Shown here piece after piece: positions 12,078 to 19,535 of a stretch of DNA of 64,000 bases; position 1 is the stretch's first letter, and each line of letters opens with the position of its first letter. Under the pieces are notes generated by a model. The model was not told the DNA's origin. It saw only the letters and a program-made list of their open reading frames with translations, and searched no databases. The stretch lies in assembly GCA_017882455.1 (NCBI GenBank), contig JADGPL010000002.1, positions 167,607 to 231,606 on the forward strand, written 5' to 3'. Both the position numbers and the translations under genes were made by a program. This stretch comes from Solirubrobacteraceae bacterium. Its GTDB lineage: Bacteria > Actinomycetota > Thermoleophilia > Solirubrobacterales > Solirubrobacteraceae.

Positions 12078-13466
12078 ATGCCAGCACCGATCATCCGACG
12101 ACTCTTCTGGGCTGCCGAGGCTCTGACGCTCCTCGGCGTGAGCGTCGCCGCGCTTATGATCTCGCGCACCTCGGAATGGGAACCAGTCACGCTCGTGGTG
12201 ATGCTGGCCGCGCTCGCGCTCGTCGCCGAGCGCCTCGAGTTCGAAATCCGCCGCCAGCATCTCTCAGCCTCGCTTGTGGTGCTTGTACTGGCGATGTGCC
12301 TGCTTGGCCCCGCCCCCGCCGTGGTCTTCGGCCTAGCTGTCACCCTGCCCAACTCGATGGGGCGGCGGCTCTCGCCGAGGCTCTGGCTGAGCAACCTGGC
12401 GGCGTTCGCCGTATTTCCACTGGTCGGTGGGTTGATCGTCCGGGCTCTGATCGGCGATGTGCATGATCCCCGGACCCACCACCTCACCCAGAGCGCCACG
12501 TTCGGCCTCGTTGTCTTCGGGGTGTTCATGGTCACCAACGTGCTTAATTTCGCGGTGATCGCCACCGAGCTGCGCGTCAGCAAGGGCCTGCTGCTCACCC
12601 GTCAGACCCGCGAACTCTTCTTGCCGATGCAGCCCGGTCAGATGACTTTGGGGGCGCTCACGGCGATATTGGCCGTCGCCTACACGAACCTCGGCCTGCC
12701 GGCGCTGTTCGGCCTGATCCTCGTCCTGGTGCTGTTCCAGTACCTGATCGCTGCGCTGCTGCGCTCAGAGGACCGCGCCGAGCAGCTGGACGCCCGCTCG
12801 CGACAGCTCGCCACCCTGCAGCTCGGCGTGCTCAGCACGTTGATCGAGACCCTCGCCCTGCGCGATCGCACGACCGCGCGCCACGCCGCAGCCGTGGCCC
12901 GCTATGCGCGCGCGCTCACGGCCGAGGTGGGCGGCAGCGAGGATGAGCAGGAGCTCGCCCACACGGCCGGGCTGCTGCACGACATCGGCAAGTTCGTGCT
13001 CCCCGACAGGATCCTGCACGCCGAGATCCTCTCCGACGAGGACTGGTCGGTCATCCGACGCCATCCCCAGGACGGCGCGACGCTAGTGGGAAGGCTCGAC
13101 GGCTACGGCCCCGTCGCTGACGTGATCCTGTACCACCACGAGCGGGTCGACGGCGCCGGATATCCGGCAGGTCTGATCGGCAACGAGATACCGCTGGCAT
13201 CGCGCGTGATCGCGATCTGCTCGACATTCGACACCCTCACCGCCAGGGAGACATACCGCTCGCCCATGACTCCCCAGGATGCGATGGCGGAGCTTCGGCG
13301 TGTCGCGGGGCGCCAGCTGGACTCCGAGCTCGTCGAGAGCTTCATTGCGATGGTTCAACGAGAGGGTCCGGCAACCTTCACCGACGGCGACAGCGCGGAC
13401 TTCGCCGCCGAGCTCGCCTTCGAGCAGCGCGTCCGCCAGATGGCAGAGCCTAAGCCCCGCGTCTGA
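12078..13466 (+). CDS. Membrane HD-GYP domain phosphodiesterase-like protein
   Basis: 462 residues from the ATG at 12078; a TTG directly before it could add one residue. The N-terminal half (residues 10-230) holds six or more hydrophobic segments and forms a membrane sensor of the kind seen in actinobacterial HD-GYP proteins. The C-terminal half is an HD-GYP domain with the HD pair at 301-302 (LLHDIGK), H329 in IRRHPQDG, and HHERVDGAGYP at 353-363. The GYP signature residues are intact, consistent with c-di-GMP hydrolysis; in other actinobacteria many such proteins are untested. It follows the MFS gene by 78 bp on the same strand. The degenerate GGDEF protein upstream suggests local c-di-GMP signalling. 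Confidence 0.88.
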   Translation: MPAPIIRRLFWAAEALTLLGVSVAALMISRTSEWEPVTLVVMLAALALVAERLEFEIRRQHLSASLVVLVLAMCLLGPAPAVVFGLAVTLPNSMGRRLSPRLWLSNLAAFAVFPLVGGLIVRALIGDVHDPRTHHLTQSATFGLVVFGVFMVTNVLNFAVIATELRVSKGLLLTRQTRELFLPMQPGQMTLGALTAILAVAYTNLGLPALFGLILVLVLFQYLIAALLRSEDRAEQLDARSRQLATLQLGVLSTLIETLALRDRTTARHAAAVARYARALTAEVGGSEDEQELAHTAGLLHDIGKFVLPDRILHAEILSDEDWSVIRRHPQDGATLVGRLDGYGPVADVILYHHERVDGAGYPAGLIGNEIPLASRVIAICSTFDTLTARETYRSPMTPQDAMAELRRVAGRQLDSELVESFIAMVQREGPATFTDGDSADFAAELAFEQRVRQMAEPKPRV

Positions 13467-13998
13467 CGCACGTACCGGCTTCAGCACAAAGCCTTACGCG
13501 GACCAGAGGCTCTTAAACAGCTGAAGACGCCCTCCAGACTGATCCTCGATCAGCCCGTGGCGCCTTCAGGCTCAGGCCTAGCGGCCTATCAAACGACGGA
13601 TTTAGTGTTTCCAAACCACAATTGTCTCCTTCGCCGCGCCCGAAGGCGTTTCGCGAAGCGGCATCCCGTTTGTCTCCATCCACAGGCCAGCCGCCACATG
13701 AGTAGGTTCGAGCAGGATAGTACCGCTATGCGACGGTTTGTCCAGTTTGAGCGGCTCTGTGCATGTCTGCTTGCAATTGTCCGCCCGCGCGCCGAAAACC
13801 CCTGCTGAGCGATATTTCGCACTCCTGAGCCGATTTGACAGGAGCGAATCGGAGATCGGACGGGCGGGCCGGTGCCACAGCGAATGACCGCCGGGAGGAA
13901 TCCCGTTCGATGTCGCGACGGAGCAGCCAAAACCCCCCAAACGTCCACAAACCTGGACGGCGCTCAAGCTCGGGGGCGATTCGGACGAAGCAAGAGCC
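13467..13998. other. Gene-poor stretch between HD-GYP gene and BldC-like gene
   Basis: About 530 bp without a convincing gene. GC is lower than the flanks in 13560-13830. Several open frames exist on both strands, but none shows domain-like sequence or a good ribosome binding site. Short dyads are visible (for example ctcgatcag-type sequences near 13545 and ggcctagcggcc near 13576). A TTGACA hexamer sits at 13836-13841, but no matching -10 is seen at the proper spacing. It may hold the promoter of the BldC-like gene and a decayed gene. Confidence 0.4.
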
Positions 13999-14259
13999 AT
14001 GACCCCAACCCTTTCGCCAGCATTGACCCGCAACGACCGGCGTCTCGTGTTCACGAGCTCCCAGGCGGCCGAGTACCTCGGCGTGTCCCTGGCTACGATC
14101 CGCCGCTGGACAGACGCGGGCCACATCAGCTGCTTCCGGACGCCGGGCGGACAGAGGCGCTTCTCCCGTGCCCAGCTCGACGAGTTCATCTCATCGATGC
14201 AGCACGACGCTCCCGCCAGCACCGGCGCCACCGCAGGCACCCGTGCCCACGTGGCCTGA
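13999..14259 (+). CDS. BldC/excisionase-family helix-turn-helix protein
   Basis: 86 residues. Residues 15-68 form a winged helix-turn-helix of the MerR/excisionase type: FTSSQAAEYLGVSLATIRRW, then TDAGHISCFRTPGGQRRFSR and AQLDEFI. This is the same architecture as the developmental regulator BldC of Streptomyces and as phage excisionases, which bind direct repeats in a head-to-tail fashion. The RTPGGQRR wing is typical for BldC-like proteins. No integrase or phage gene lies next to it, so a regulatory role is more likely than excision. It stands alone between a gene-poor stretch and a strong hairpin, and is oriented towards nadK. The target is unknown. Confidence 0.8.
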   Translation: MTPTLSPALTRNDRRLVFTSSQAAEYLGVSLATIRRWTDAGHISCFRTPGGQRRFSRAQLDEFISSMQHDAPASTGATAGTRAHVA

Positions 14260-14287
14260 GCGCGACCACCTCGCCTGAGCGCGCCCA

Positions 14288-14317
14288 GGCCTGAATCCAC
14301 CTGGCCTGAATCCACCT
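14288..14317. repeat. Tandem 15-bp repeat downstream of the BldC-like gene
   Basis: Two exact copies of ggcctgaatccacct (14288-14302 and 14303-14317) followed by a partial third copy ggcctgacct (14318-14327). A related cctgagcgcg element occurs twice just before (14256-14284). The repeats lie directly between the stop codon of the BldC-like gene and the long hairpin at 14339-14370. Function unknown; they could be binding sites or slippage products. Confidence 0.7.
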
Positions 14318-14338
14318 GGCCTGACCTCAAACGCACGC

Positions 14339-14370
14339 ACTCGCGCGCGCGTACGCACGCGCGCGCGAGT
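14339..14370. terminator. Perfect 14-bp-stem hairpin, probable bidirectional terminator
   Basis: Left arm ACTCGCGCGCGCGT (14339-14352), loop ACGC, right arm ACGCGCGCGCGAGT (14357-14370), all 14 pairs perfect. It sits between convergent genes (BldC-like on plus, nadK on minus). The plus-strand side is followed by catgcagtttt with a short T run, whereas the minus side lacks one. Positions 14342-14367 alternate strictly between pyrimidine and purine, so the duplex could also adopt Z-DNA. Confidence 0.7.
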
Positions 14371-14449
14371 CATGCAGTTTTCCCGGGAGACATCGCCCGG
14401 AGCCCCTGTCCGGAGCCATCGCCCGGAGCCCGAACGACCCGAACGACCG

Positions 14450-15295
14450 TCAGCTGGCCAGGCGACCGAACTTCTCGCGCAGGCGGCGATAGAAGGACGT
14501 GCCCGGCAGCTGCGCGAGCGTGCCCACCTCACCGGCGAATCGCGCCGCGATCGTGGCGTCGGGCAGGATCTCACCGACAGGGCGCCCGTCCACGGCCACA
14601 TCGAGCGGCTCGCGCGAGCGGTTGAAGACGGTCAGGCGATCGTCAGGGGCCACGACCAGCGCCCGCGCGGTCATCGAATGGGGCGCTATGAACGACACGA
14701 GAAAGCCCTCCACGCCCCAGGCCATGACCGGTCCGCCGTTGGCCAGGTTGTAGCCGGTGGATCCGGCCGGCGTGGCGACCACGAGGCCGTCGCAGCGCAC
14801 GCGCCCGGCCTCCTCGCTGTCGAGCGAATAGGCGAGCTCTGCCACCCGCTCGCCGACCTTGCGGTGGATGGCCACGTCGTTGATGGCAGTGTGGCGGCCC
14901 TCGCCGAGCTCGAGCACGATCCCAGGCAGATGCAGCAGCTCGAACTCGCCGGCGAACGCGCGACGGATGCCGTCGTCGATGTGCTGCGGCTCGACCGTGG
15001 CCAGGAAGCCGATCTCGCCGAAGTTGACGGCGAACACGGGCACGCCGGTGCGCTCGTAGGCCTGAAGCGCCCGCAGGATCGTGCCGTCGCCGCCCAGCAC
15101 CATGCACAGCTCGACATCGCGCTTGACCTCTGCGTTCACGGCGAGCCCGGGGCCGGCGCTGAGCCCGTGCTTGCTGGTCTCCTCCTCGTCGAGGCGGAGC
15201 GTGATCTGGGCCTCGGCGGCGCGGGCGATCAGCAGATCGAGCGCGGGCCTCGTGCCCTCGGGGCGCCGATGCGTGAAGACGGTCATCTCCCTCAC
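14450..15295 (-). CDS. nadK: NAD kinase
   Basis: Phosphorylates NAD to NADP in the cytosol. 281 residues, GTG start overlapping the tlyA stop (GTGA). The diagnostic GGDGT motif is at residues 68-72 (MVLGGDGTILRAL). The conserved NE/D-rich region follows as FAVNFGEIGFLATVEP, and the nucleotide-binding segment is DGLVVATPAGSTGYNLANGG, followed by the IAPHSMTARALVV strand. Length and order of motifs are standard for the family. It is the downstream partner of tlyA as in mycobacteria (Rv1694-Rv1695), but here recN does not follow it; a block of signalling genes separates the two. Confidence 0.95.
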   Translation of the reverse strand: MREMTVFTHRRPEGTRPALDLLIARAAEAQITLRLDEEETSKHGLSAGPGLAVNAEVKRDVELCMVLGGDGTILRALQAYERTGVPVFAVNFGEIGFLATVEPQHIDDGIRRAFAGEFELLHLPGIVLELGEGRHTAINDVAIHRKVGERVAELAYSLDSEEAGRVRCDGLVVATPAGSTGYNLANGGPVMAWGVEGFLVSFIAPHSMTARALVVAPDDRLTVFNRSREPLDVAVDGRPVGEILPDATIAARFAGEVGTLAQLPGTSFYRRLREKFGRLAS

Positions 15296-16113
15296 GGCTC
15301 GACCTCGCGCGCCATCGCCTCGAGCTCGGCCGTGTCCCGCACGCCGCGTCCGCCGGCTGGATCGCTCAGCCAGATGAACGTCTCACGGTTGCCCTTGGGT
15401 CCGGGCAGCTCCGAGGAGTGATAGCCGAGCACCGCTGTCCCGAGCCCGATCGCCGTCTCCCCCACGCCGAGCAGCGCCTCGCGCCTGTCGGCGGGATCGC
15501 GCACCACACCGCCCTTGCCGACCCGCCCGCGGCCCAGCTCGAACTGCGGCTTGACGAGGGCAAGCACGTCATAGCCCGCGGCCAGGCAGCCGATCACGGC
15601 CCCGAGCACCTTGCCCAGCGAGATGAACGAGACGTCGACGGTGGCCAGATCGGGCGGGCAGTCCGGCGGGAGCGTCGCGGCAGGCAGCATCGCGGGCGTC
15701 AGGGCGCGGGCGTTCGTGCGCTCCATCACGGCCACGCGCGGGTCTGTGCGCAGCGAGTACTCGAGCGTCCCATAGCCGACGTCGACGGCGATCACCTCGC
15801 GTGCTCCCCTCTGCAGCAGGCAGTCGGTGAAGCCGCCCGTCGAGGCCCCGACGTCCAGGGCGCGCCTGCCCTCGACCACGAGGCCCGAGGAAGCGAGCGC
15901 GTTGGCGAGCTTGATCCCGCCGCGGGATACGAACGCGGGGCGCTCCTGCACCCTCACGACCTCATCCACGTCGACCATTTCGCCCGGCTTCAGCGCGCGG
16001 CGCTCGCCGACGCCGAGGCGCACCTCTCCGGCCATCACCGATGCAGCCGCCCGCGTGCGCGAGGCGAACAGTCCCCGCTCCGCCAGCAGGGTGTCGAGAC
16101 GACGCTTCCGCAT
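15292..16113 (-). CDS. tlyA: TlyA-family rRNA 2'-O-methyltransferase
   Basis: 273 residues from the ATG at 16113, preceded by gggaggc. An N-terminal S4 RNA-binding domain (MRKRRLDTLLAERGLFASRT) is followed by a FtsJ-like methyltransferase domain with the SAM motif VGASTGGFTDCLLQRGA, the VDVSFISL strand and LVKPQFELGR. In mycobacteria TlyA methylates 16S and 23S rRNA and its loss gives capreomycin resistance; some homologues were called hemolysins. An in-frame ATG pair at 16242/16239 with a strong aggag site upstream would add 43 residues that show no family similarity, so it may instead be a leader reading frame. Stop overlaps the nadK start. Confidence 0.93.
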   Translation of the reverse strand: MRKRRLDTLLAERGLFASRTRAAASVMAGEVRLGVGERRALKPGEMVDVDEVVRVQERPAFVSRGGIKLANALASSGLVVEGRRALDVGASTGGFTDCLLQRGAREVIAVDVGYGTLEYSLRTDPRVAVMERTNARALTPAMLPAATLPPDCPPDLATVDVSFISLGKVLGAVIGCLAAGYDVLALVKPQFELGRGRVGKGGVVRDPADRREALLGVGETAIGLGTAVLGYHSSELPGPKGNRETFIWLSDPAGGRGVRDTAELEAMAREVEP

Positions 16114-16172
16114 GCCTCCCAACCCTTGCACACGAGCGCGCATCGTGCCGGAGGCGACCCATCCGGGGTCTC

Positions 16173-16188
16173 TGTGATCGATGTCACA
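16173..16188. promoter_or_regulatory. Perfect CRP-type palindrome upstream of tlyA
   Basis: TGTGA-tcgatg-TCACA at 16173-16188 exactly matches the CRP/FNR-superfamily consensus TGTGA-N6-TCACA. It is centred about 67 bp upstream of the preferred tlyA start (16113). Actinobacterial Crp proteins bind this consensus. The site would fall inside the 43-codon upstream extension if that were translated. The regulator is not in this window, so function is inferred from sequence only. Confidence 0.6.
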
Positions 16189-16315
16189 CACATGTGGTGC
16201 GCCCACCGACATCATGGTTGGTGATCGAGAGTGCAACATCATCTCTCCTGAATCCCTCCTCCCCGAAGCGGCCCGCTCTCCCCGGCGGGTCGTTTCATTT
16301 AAAGCTCTCCGAGAT

Positions 16316-16384
16316 GACCCTGCCGCATGCGGCAGGGTCCCGGGCCGCACATGTGCGGCCCGCAGACCGGCGCATGCGCCGGTC
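16316..16384. terminator. Three adjacent perfect hairpins with CATG loops, downstream of dxs
   Basis: Three perfect palindromes in a row, 24 bp (16316-16339), 22 bp (16341-16362) and 20 bp (16365-16384), separated by 1 and 2 bp. As hairpins, their stems are GACCCTGCCG, CGGGCCGCA and GACCGGCG, and each has the same four-base centre CATG as loop. The stems are unrelated in sequence. The first hairpin in the direction of dxs transcription begins 28 bp after the dxs stop codon. No T tract follows on either side. Most likely a multi-hairpin transcription end or RNA 3' stabiliser; protein binding sites are an alternative. Confidence 0.6.
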
Positions 16385-16411
16385 ATGAACAGCATCACCC
16401 AACGCTAGATC

Positions 16412-18400
16412 TCAGGCGCTGAGGATCGCGGACTGCCGATCGCCGATCGCAGCGACCACGCGCTCGGCGATCCGCTTGCCGGTGAAGCCGATCTCCTCGT
16501 GCAGCAGCGCCGGCTTGCCGTGCGTGACGTAGCGGTCGGGCAGCCCGACCCGAAGGATTCGCGCGCCACCGGCCCCGGCGCCCGTCTCGTTGAGGGTCTC
16601 CCACACCGCCGAGCCGAAGCCCCCGGCGAGCACCCCCTCCTCGACCGTGACGAGCAGGTCGTGCTCGGCCGCGAGCTGGGCCATCAGGCCCGCGTCGATC
16701 GGCTTGGCAAAGCGCGCGTCTGCGACCGTCACGGCCAGCTCGTGCCCGGCCAGCTCCTCGGCCGCTTCGAGTGCCTTGCCGACACCTGACCCGTAGCCGA
16801 TCAGCGCCACGCGGCGTCCCGCCAGGGCCGAGGCCTCGCTTTCCTGCGCCTCCACGAGGATCTCCCCGGTGCCGACGGCGATCGGCTTGCTCGTCGCCGG
16901 GATCGGCGCGCCCGTGCCCTCGCCGCGCGGGTAGCGCAGGGCGATCGGCCCGTCGTGCTCGAGGGCCGTGCGCAGCATCTGCACGAGCATCGCCTCATCG
17001 CGCGGGGCCATCAGGACCATGTTGGGCAGGCAGCGCAGGTATGCGATGTCGAAGGCCCCGTGGTGGGTGGGGCCGTCATCGCCGACCAGGCCCGCGCGGT
17101 CCATCGCGAAGACGACATTGAGGTTCTGCAGGCACACGTCGTGGACGATCTGGTCGTAGGCGCGCTGCAGGAAGGTCGAGTAGATCGCCGCCACGGGCTT
17201 GACCCCCTCGAGCGCCAGGCCGGCGGCGAACAGGATCGCCTGCTGCTCGGCGATGCCCACGTCGAAGTAGCGGTCCGGCATCGCCTTCTGCAGGAGGCTC
17301 AGCCCGGTTCCCGAGTTCATCGCCGCGGTGATCCCGACCACGCGGGGGTCGCGTTCGCATTCGCGCACGAGCGCCTCGCCGAAGACCTGCGTGTACTGGG
17401 GCGCAGGCCTGGCAGCGCCCTTGCCCAGGATCTTCGAGGCGGGCTTGGCGAGCGTGGGCGAGCCATTGAGGATCGACTTGGGCTTGGCCGCGTGCCACTT
17501 CTCCATGCCCTCCAAGCCGCCGTCCTCGGCAGGGGCGAAGCCCTTGCCCTTGACCGTGGCGATGTGGACCACGACCGGCCGTTCGGCCGCGAGCGCCTCG
17601 CGCAGCGCCTCGCGCAGCGCGCGCACGTCGTGGCCGTCCACCACGCCCATGTAGGCCCAGTCGAGCTCCTCCCACCACAGCCCGGGAGCCCAGAACGCCT
17701 TGATCGACTCCTTCAGGTGGGGGCCGAGGCGCTCGAAGGCCGAGCCGATCCCACCGGGGAGGCGGGTGAGGCCGCCCTCGACGCCCGCGCGCGCGCGCCA
17801 CAGCTTGGGGTTGAGGCGAACGCGGTTGAAGTAGCGCGACAGCGCGCCCACGTTGGGAGCGATCGACATGCCGTTGTCGTTGAGCACCACCACGATCGGG
17901 GTTCCCAGGCCACCCGCCTGGCCGATCGCCTCGAAGGCCACCCCGCCTGTCATGGCGCCGTCGCCGATCACGGCCACGACCTTGCCGTCGACCTCCGGGC
18001 CGATCTGCTTCATGCCCTCCTTGATGCCCACGGCATAACCGATCGAGGTGGAGGCGTGCCCCGCTCCCATGATGTCGTGCGGGGACTCCGCGATCGAGCA
18101 GAACGGCGCGAGACCTCCGTACTGGCGGATCGTGGCGAGCTGATCGCGCCGGCCGGTGAGGATCTTGTGCGGGTAGGCCTGGTGGCCGACGTCCCACAGG
18201 ATCTTGTCGCGCGGCGACTCGAGCACCGAGTGCAGCGCCACGGCGAGCTCGCACGTCCCGAGGTTGGCGCCGAAGTGCCCGCCGATCTCCCCGACCGTGT
18301 CGATGATGTGCTCGCGGACCTCCTGGGCGAGCTGCTCGAGCTCGGCCTCGGAGAGGCCGTGCAGGTCCTCGGGACCGTTGATCTTGGCGAGCAGGCTCAT
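16412..18400 (-). CDS. dxs: 1-deoxy-D-xylulose-5-phosphate synthase
   Basis: First enzyme of the MEP isoprenoid pathway; condenses pyruvate and glyceraldehyde-3-phosphate with thiamin diphosphate. 662 residues, slightly longer than usual (about 620-640) owing to an insert near residues 285-340. The thiamin-diphosphate/Mg motif is GDGAMTGG at 146-153 with LNDNGMSI following, the N-terminal H is in VGHQAYPHKILTGR, and the pyrimidine domain has the segment GLVGDDGPTHHGAFDIAYLR. The start overlaps the polyprenyl synthase stop by 4 bp. It thus lies with the prenyl-chain synthase in an isoprenoid unit that is part of the efp-nusB-xseB operon. Three hairpins follow the stop. Confidence 0.97.
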   Translation of the reverse strand: MSLLAKINGPEDLHGLSEAELEQLAQEVREHIIDTVGEIGGHFGANLGTCELAVALHSVLESPRDKILWDVGHQAYPHKILTGRRDQLATIRQYGGLAPFCSIAESPHDIMGAGHASTSIGYAVGIKEGMKQIGPEVDGKVVAVIGDGAMTGGVAFEAIGQAGGLGTPIVVVLNDNGMSIAPNVGALSRYFNRVRLNPKLWRARAGVEGGLTRLPGGIGSAFERLGPHLKESIKAFWAPGLWWEELDWAYMGVVDGHDVRALREALREALAAERPVVVHIATVKGKGFAPAEDGGLEGMEKWHAAKPKSILNGSPTLAKPASKILGKGAARPAPQYTQVFGEALVRECERDPRVVGITAAMNSGTGLSLLQKAMPDRYFDVGIAEQQAILFAAGLALEGVKPVAAIYSTFLQRAYDQIVHDVCLQNLNVVFAMDRAGLVGDDGPTHHGAFDIAYLRCLPNMVLMAPRDEAMLVQMLRTALEHDGPIALRYPRGEGTGAPIPATSKPIAVGTGEILVEAQESEASALAGRRVALIGYGSGVGKALEAAEELAGHELAVTVADARFAKPIDAGLMAQLAAEHDLLVTVEEGVLAGGFGSAVWETLNETGAGAGGARILRVGLPDRYVTHGKPALLHEEIGFTGKRIAERVVAAIGDRQSAILSA

Positions 18401-19293
18401 GAGGTGCGGGTGTAGATGAAGTCGGCGATCTGCTCGAGCTCCGTGGCATCGTGCCTGCGCCCGCGCGCGGCCGAGGCCTCGGCGAGCGCGTCACGAGCGG
18501 TTCCATGGGACTCCGCCGCCAGCTCCCTGGCGCGATCGACTCCGAACTCGCTCACGTATGTGTGCTTCCCGTGACGCTCATCGCTACCTCGTGGCTTTCC
18601 CAGTGCATCGTCCGTTCCGGTCACATCGAGTATGTCGTCGACGATCTGAAACAGAACGCCCAGCTCGGCGGCGAACCGGCGAAAGGGCGCTGTCTCCGAT
18701 GCGTCTCTGATCCCTGTCAACAGTAGTACGCAGAGCACCGAAGCCCCGATCAGGCGTCCGGTCTTGAGCTCGTGCAGTCGCCTCAGCGCCTGCGGCCCGG
18801 AGGGCGTGAGCGGGCTCACGTCGGCGTACTGGCCGCCGACCATCCCGTTCACGCCCGTCGCCGCCGCCAGCTCGGCAGCCGCCGCCAGGACCCGCTCGGG
18901 CGCCGAGCACTGGTGGGTCAGCAGGTGGTGGAAGGCCTCCGCGTAGAGCCCGTCGCCGGCCAGGATCGCGACGTCCTCGCCGAACTTGACGTGGCACGTG
19001 GGCTGCCCGCGACGCAGCTCGTCGTCGTCCATCGCCGGTAGATCGTCGTGGATCAGCGAGTAGGTATGGATCAGCTCGATCGCCCCGGCCAGGGGAAGGA
19101 CCTCGCGCTGCTCGAGCCCAACCGCACGCGCCGTCGCGAGCGCGAGGACCGGCCTGATGCGCTTCCCGCCCGCCAAGAGCGAATAGCGCATCGCCTCATC
19201 CAGGCCGTCCGTGATCGTCTCGTGCGAGAAGCGCAGTCCCTCCAGATAGCGCTCCACCTCCTCGCGAAGGTGATCAGGGTAGCTGGGGGTCAC
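18397..19293 (-). CDS. ispA: Polyprenyl synthetase (FPP/GGPP synthase type)
   Basis: Adds isopentenyl diphosphate to allylic diphosphates. A GTG start at 19293 gives 298 residues beginning VTPSYPDHLREEVERYLEGL; an upstream extension would overlap xseB. Key motifs are GGKRIRPVL (residues 42-50), the first aspartate-rich motif DDLPAMDDD at 83-91 with the two-residue insertion typical of bacterial FPP synthases, and the second motif VDDILD in FQIVDDILDVTGT. Chain length (C15 or C20) cannot be settled from motifs alone, so the symbol is tentative. It is followed directly by dxs, so supply of C5 units and chain elongation are coupled. Confidence 0.9.
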   Translation of the reverse strand: MTPSYPDHLREEVERYLEGLRFSHETITDGLDEAMRYSLLAGGKRIRPVLALATARAVGLEQREVLPLAGAIELIHTYSLIHDDLPAMDDDELRRGQPTCHVKFGEDVAILAGDGLYAEAFHHLLTHQCSAPERVLAAAAELAAATGVNGMVGGQYADVSPLTPSGPQALRRLHELKTGRLIGASVLCVLLLTGIRDASETAPFRRFAAELGVLFQIVDDILDVTGTDDALGKPRGSDERHGKHTYVSEFGVDRARELAAESHGTARDALAEASAARGRRHDATELEQIADFIYTRTS

Positions 19294-19319
19294 AGACCGG
19301 GCGGCGGAAGGGGCGGGGC

Positions 19320-19535
19320 CTATAGAAGCGTGTCCTGACCGGGCGCTGGAGCCGACACCTCGGCGCGGGTGAGCTGCTCGAGCTCGGCCGCCGCCTGGGT
19401 CGCGAGCGACGCGCAATCCTCGACCATCGTGGCGGCCGCGTCGGGCGAGAGCTCGCCCGAGCGCAACTGCTCTGCGGCCCGCTCCAGGCGGGTGATCAGG
19501 TCGTCAAGTCGCTCGACGCGGAGGTTCTCGCTCAT
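19320..19535 (-). CDS. xseB: Exodeoxyribonuclease VII small subunit
   Basis: 71 residues, helical and charged, with the small-subunit signature LDDLITRLERAAEQLRSGEL (residues 10-29) followed by SPDAAATMVEDCASLATQ. In other bacteria it binds the large subunit XseA to form the processive single-strand exonuclease. The start overlaps the nusB stop by 4 bp. The large-subunit gene, usually immediately upstream of xseB, is absent here and is not found in the window. The ORF is otherwise intact. Small size lowers certainty, but gene context (nusB-xseB-ispA-dxs) agrees. Confidence 0.85.
   Translation of the reverse strand: MSENLRVERLDDLITRLERAAEQLRSGELSPDAAATMVEDCASLATQAAAELEQLTRAEVSAPAPGQDTLL

Noticed and set aside
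13602..14336. Minus-strand open frame of 244 codons opposite the BldC-like gene
   Set aside because: Overlaps a gene with a clear helix-turn-helix on the plus strand and reads through the tandem repeat; residues are low-complexity.
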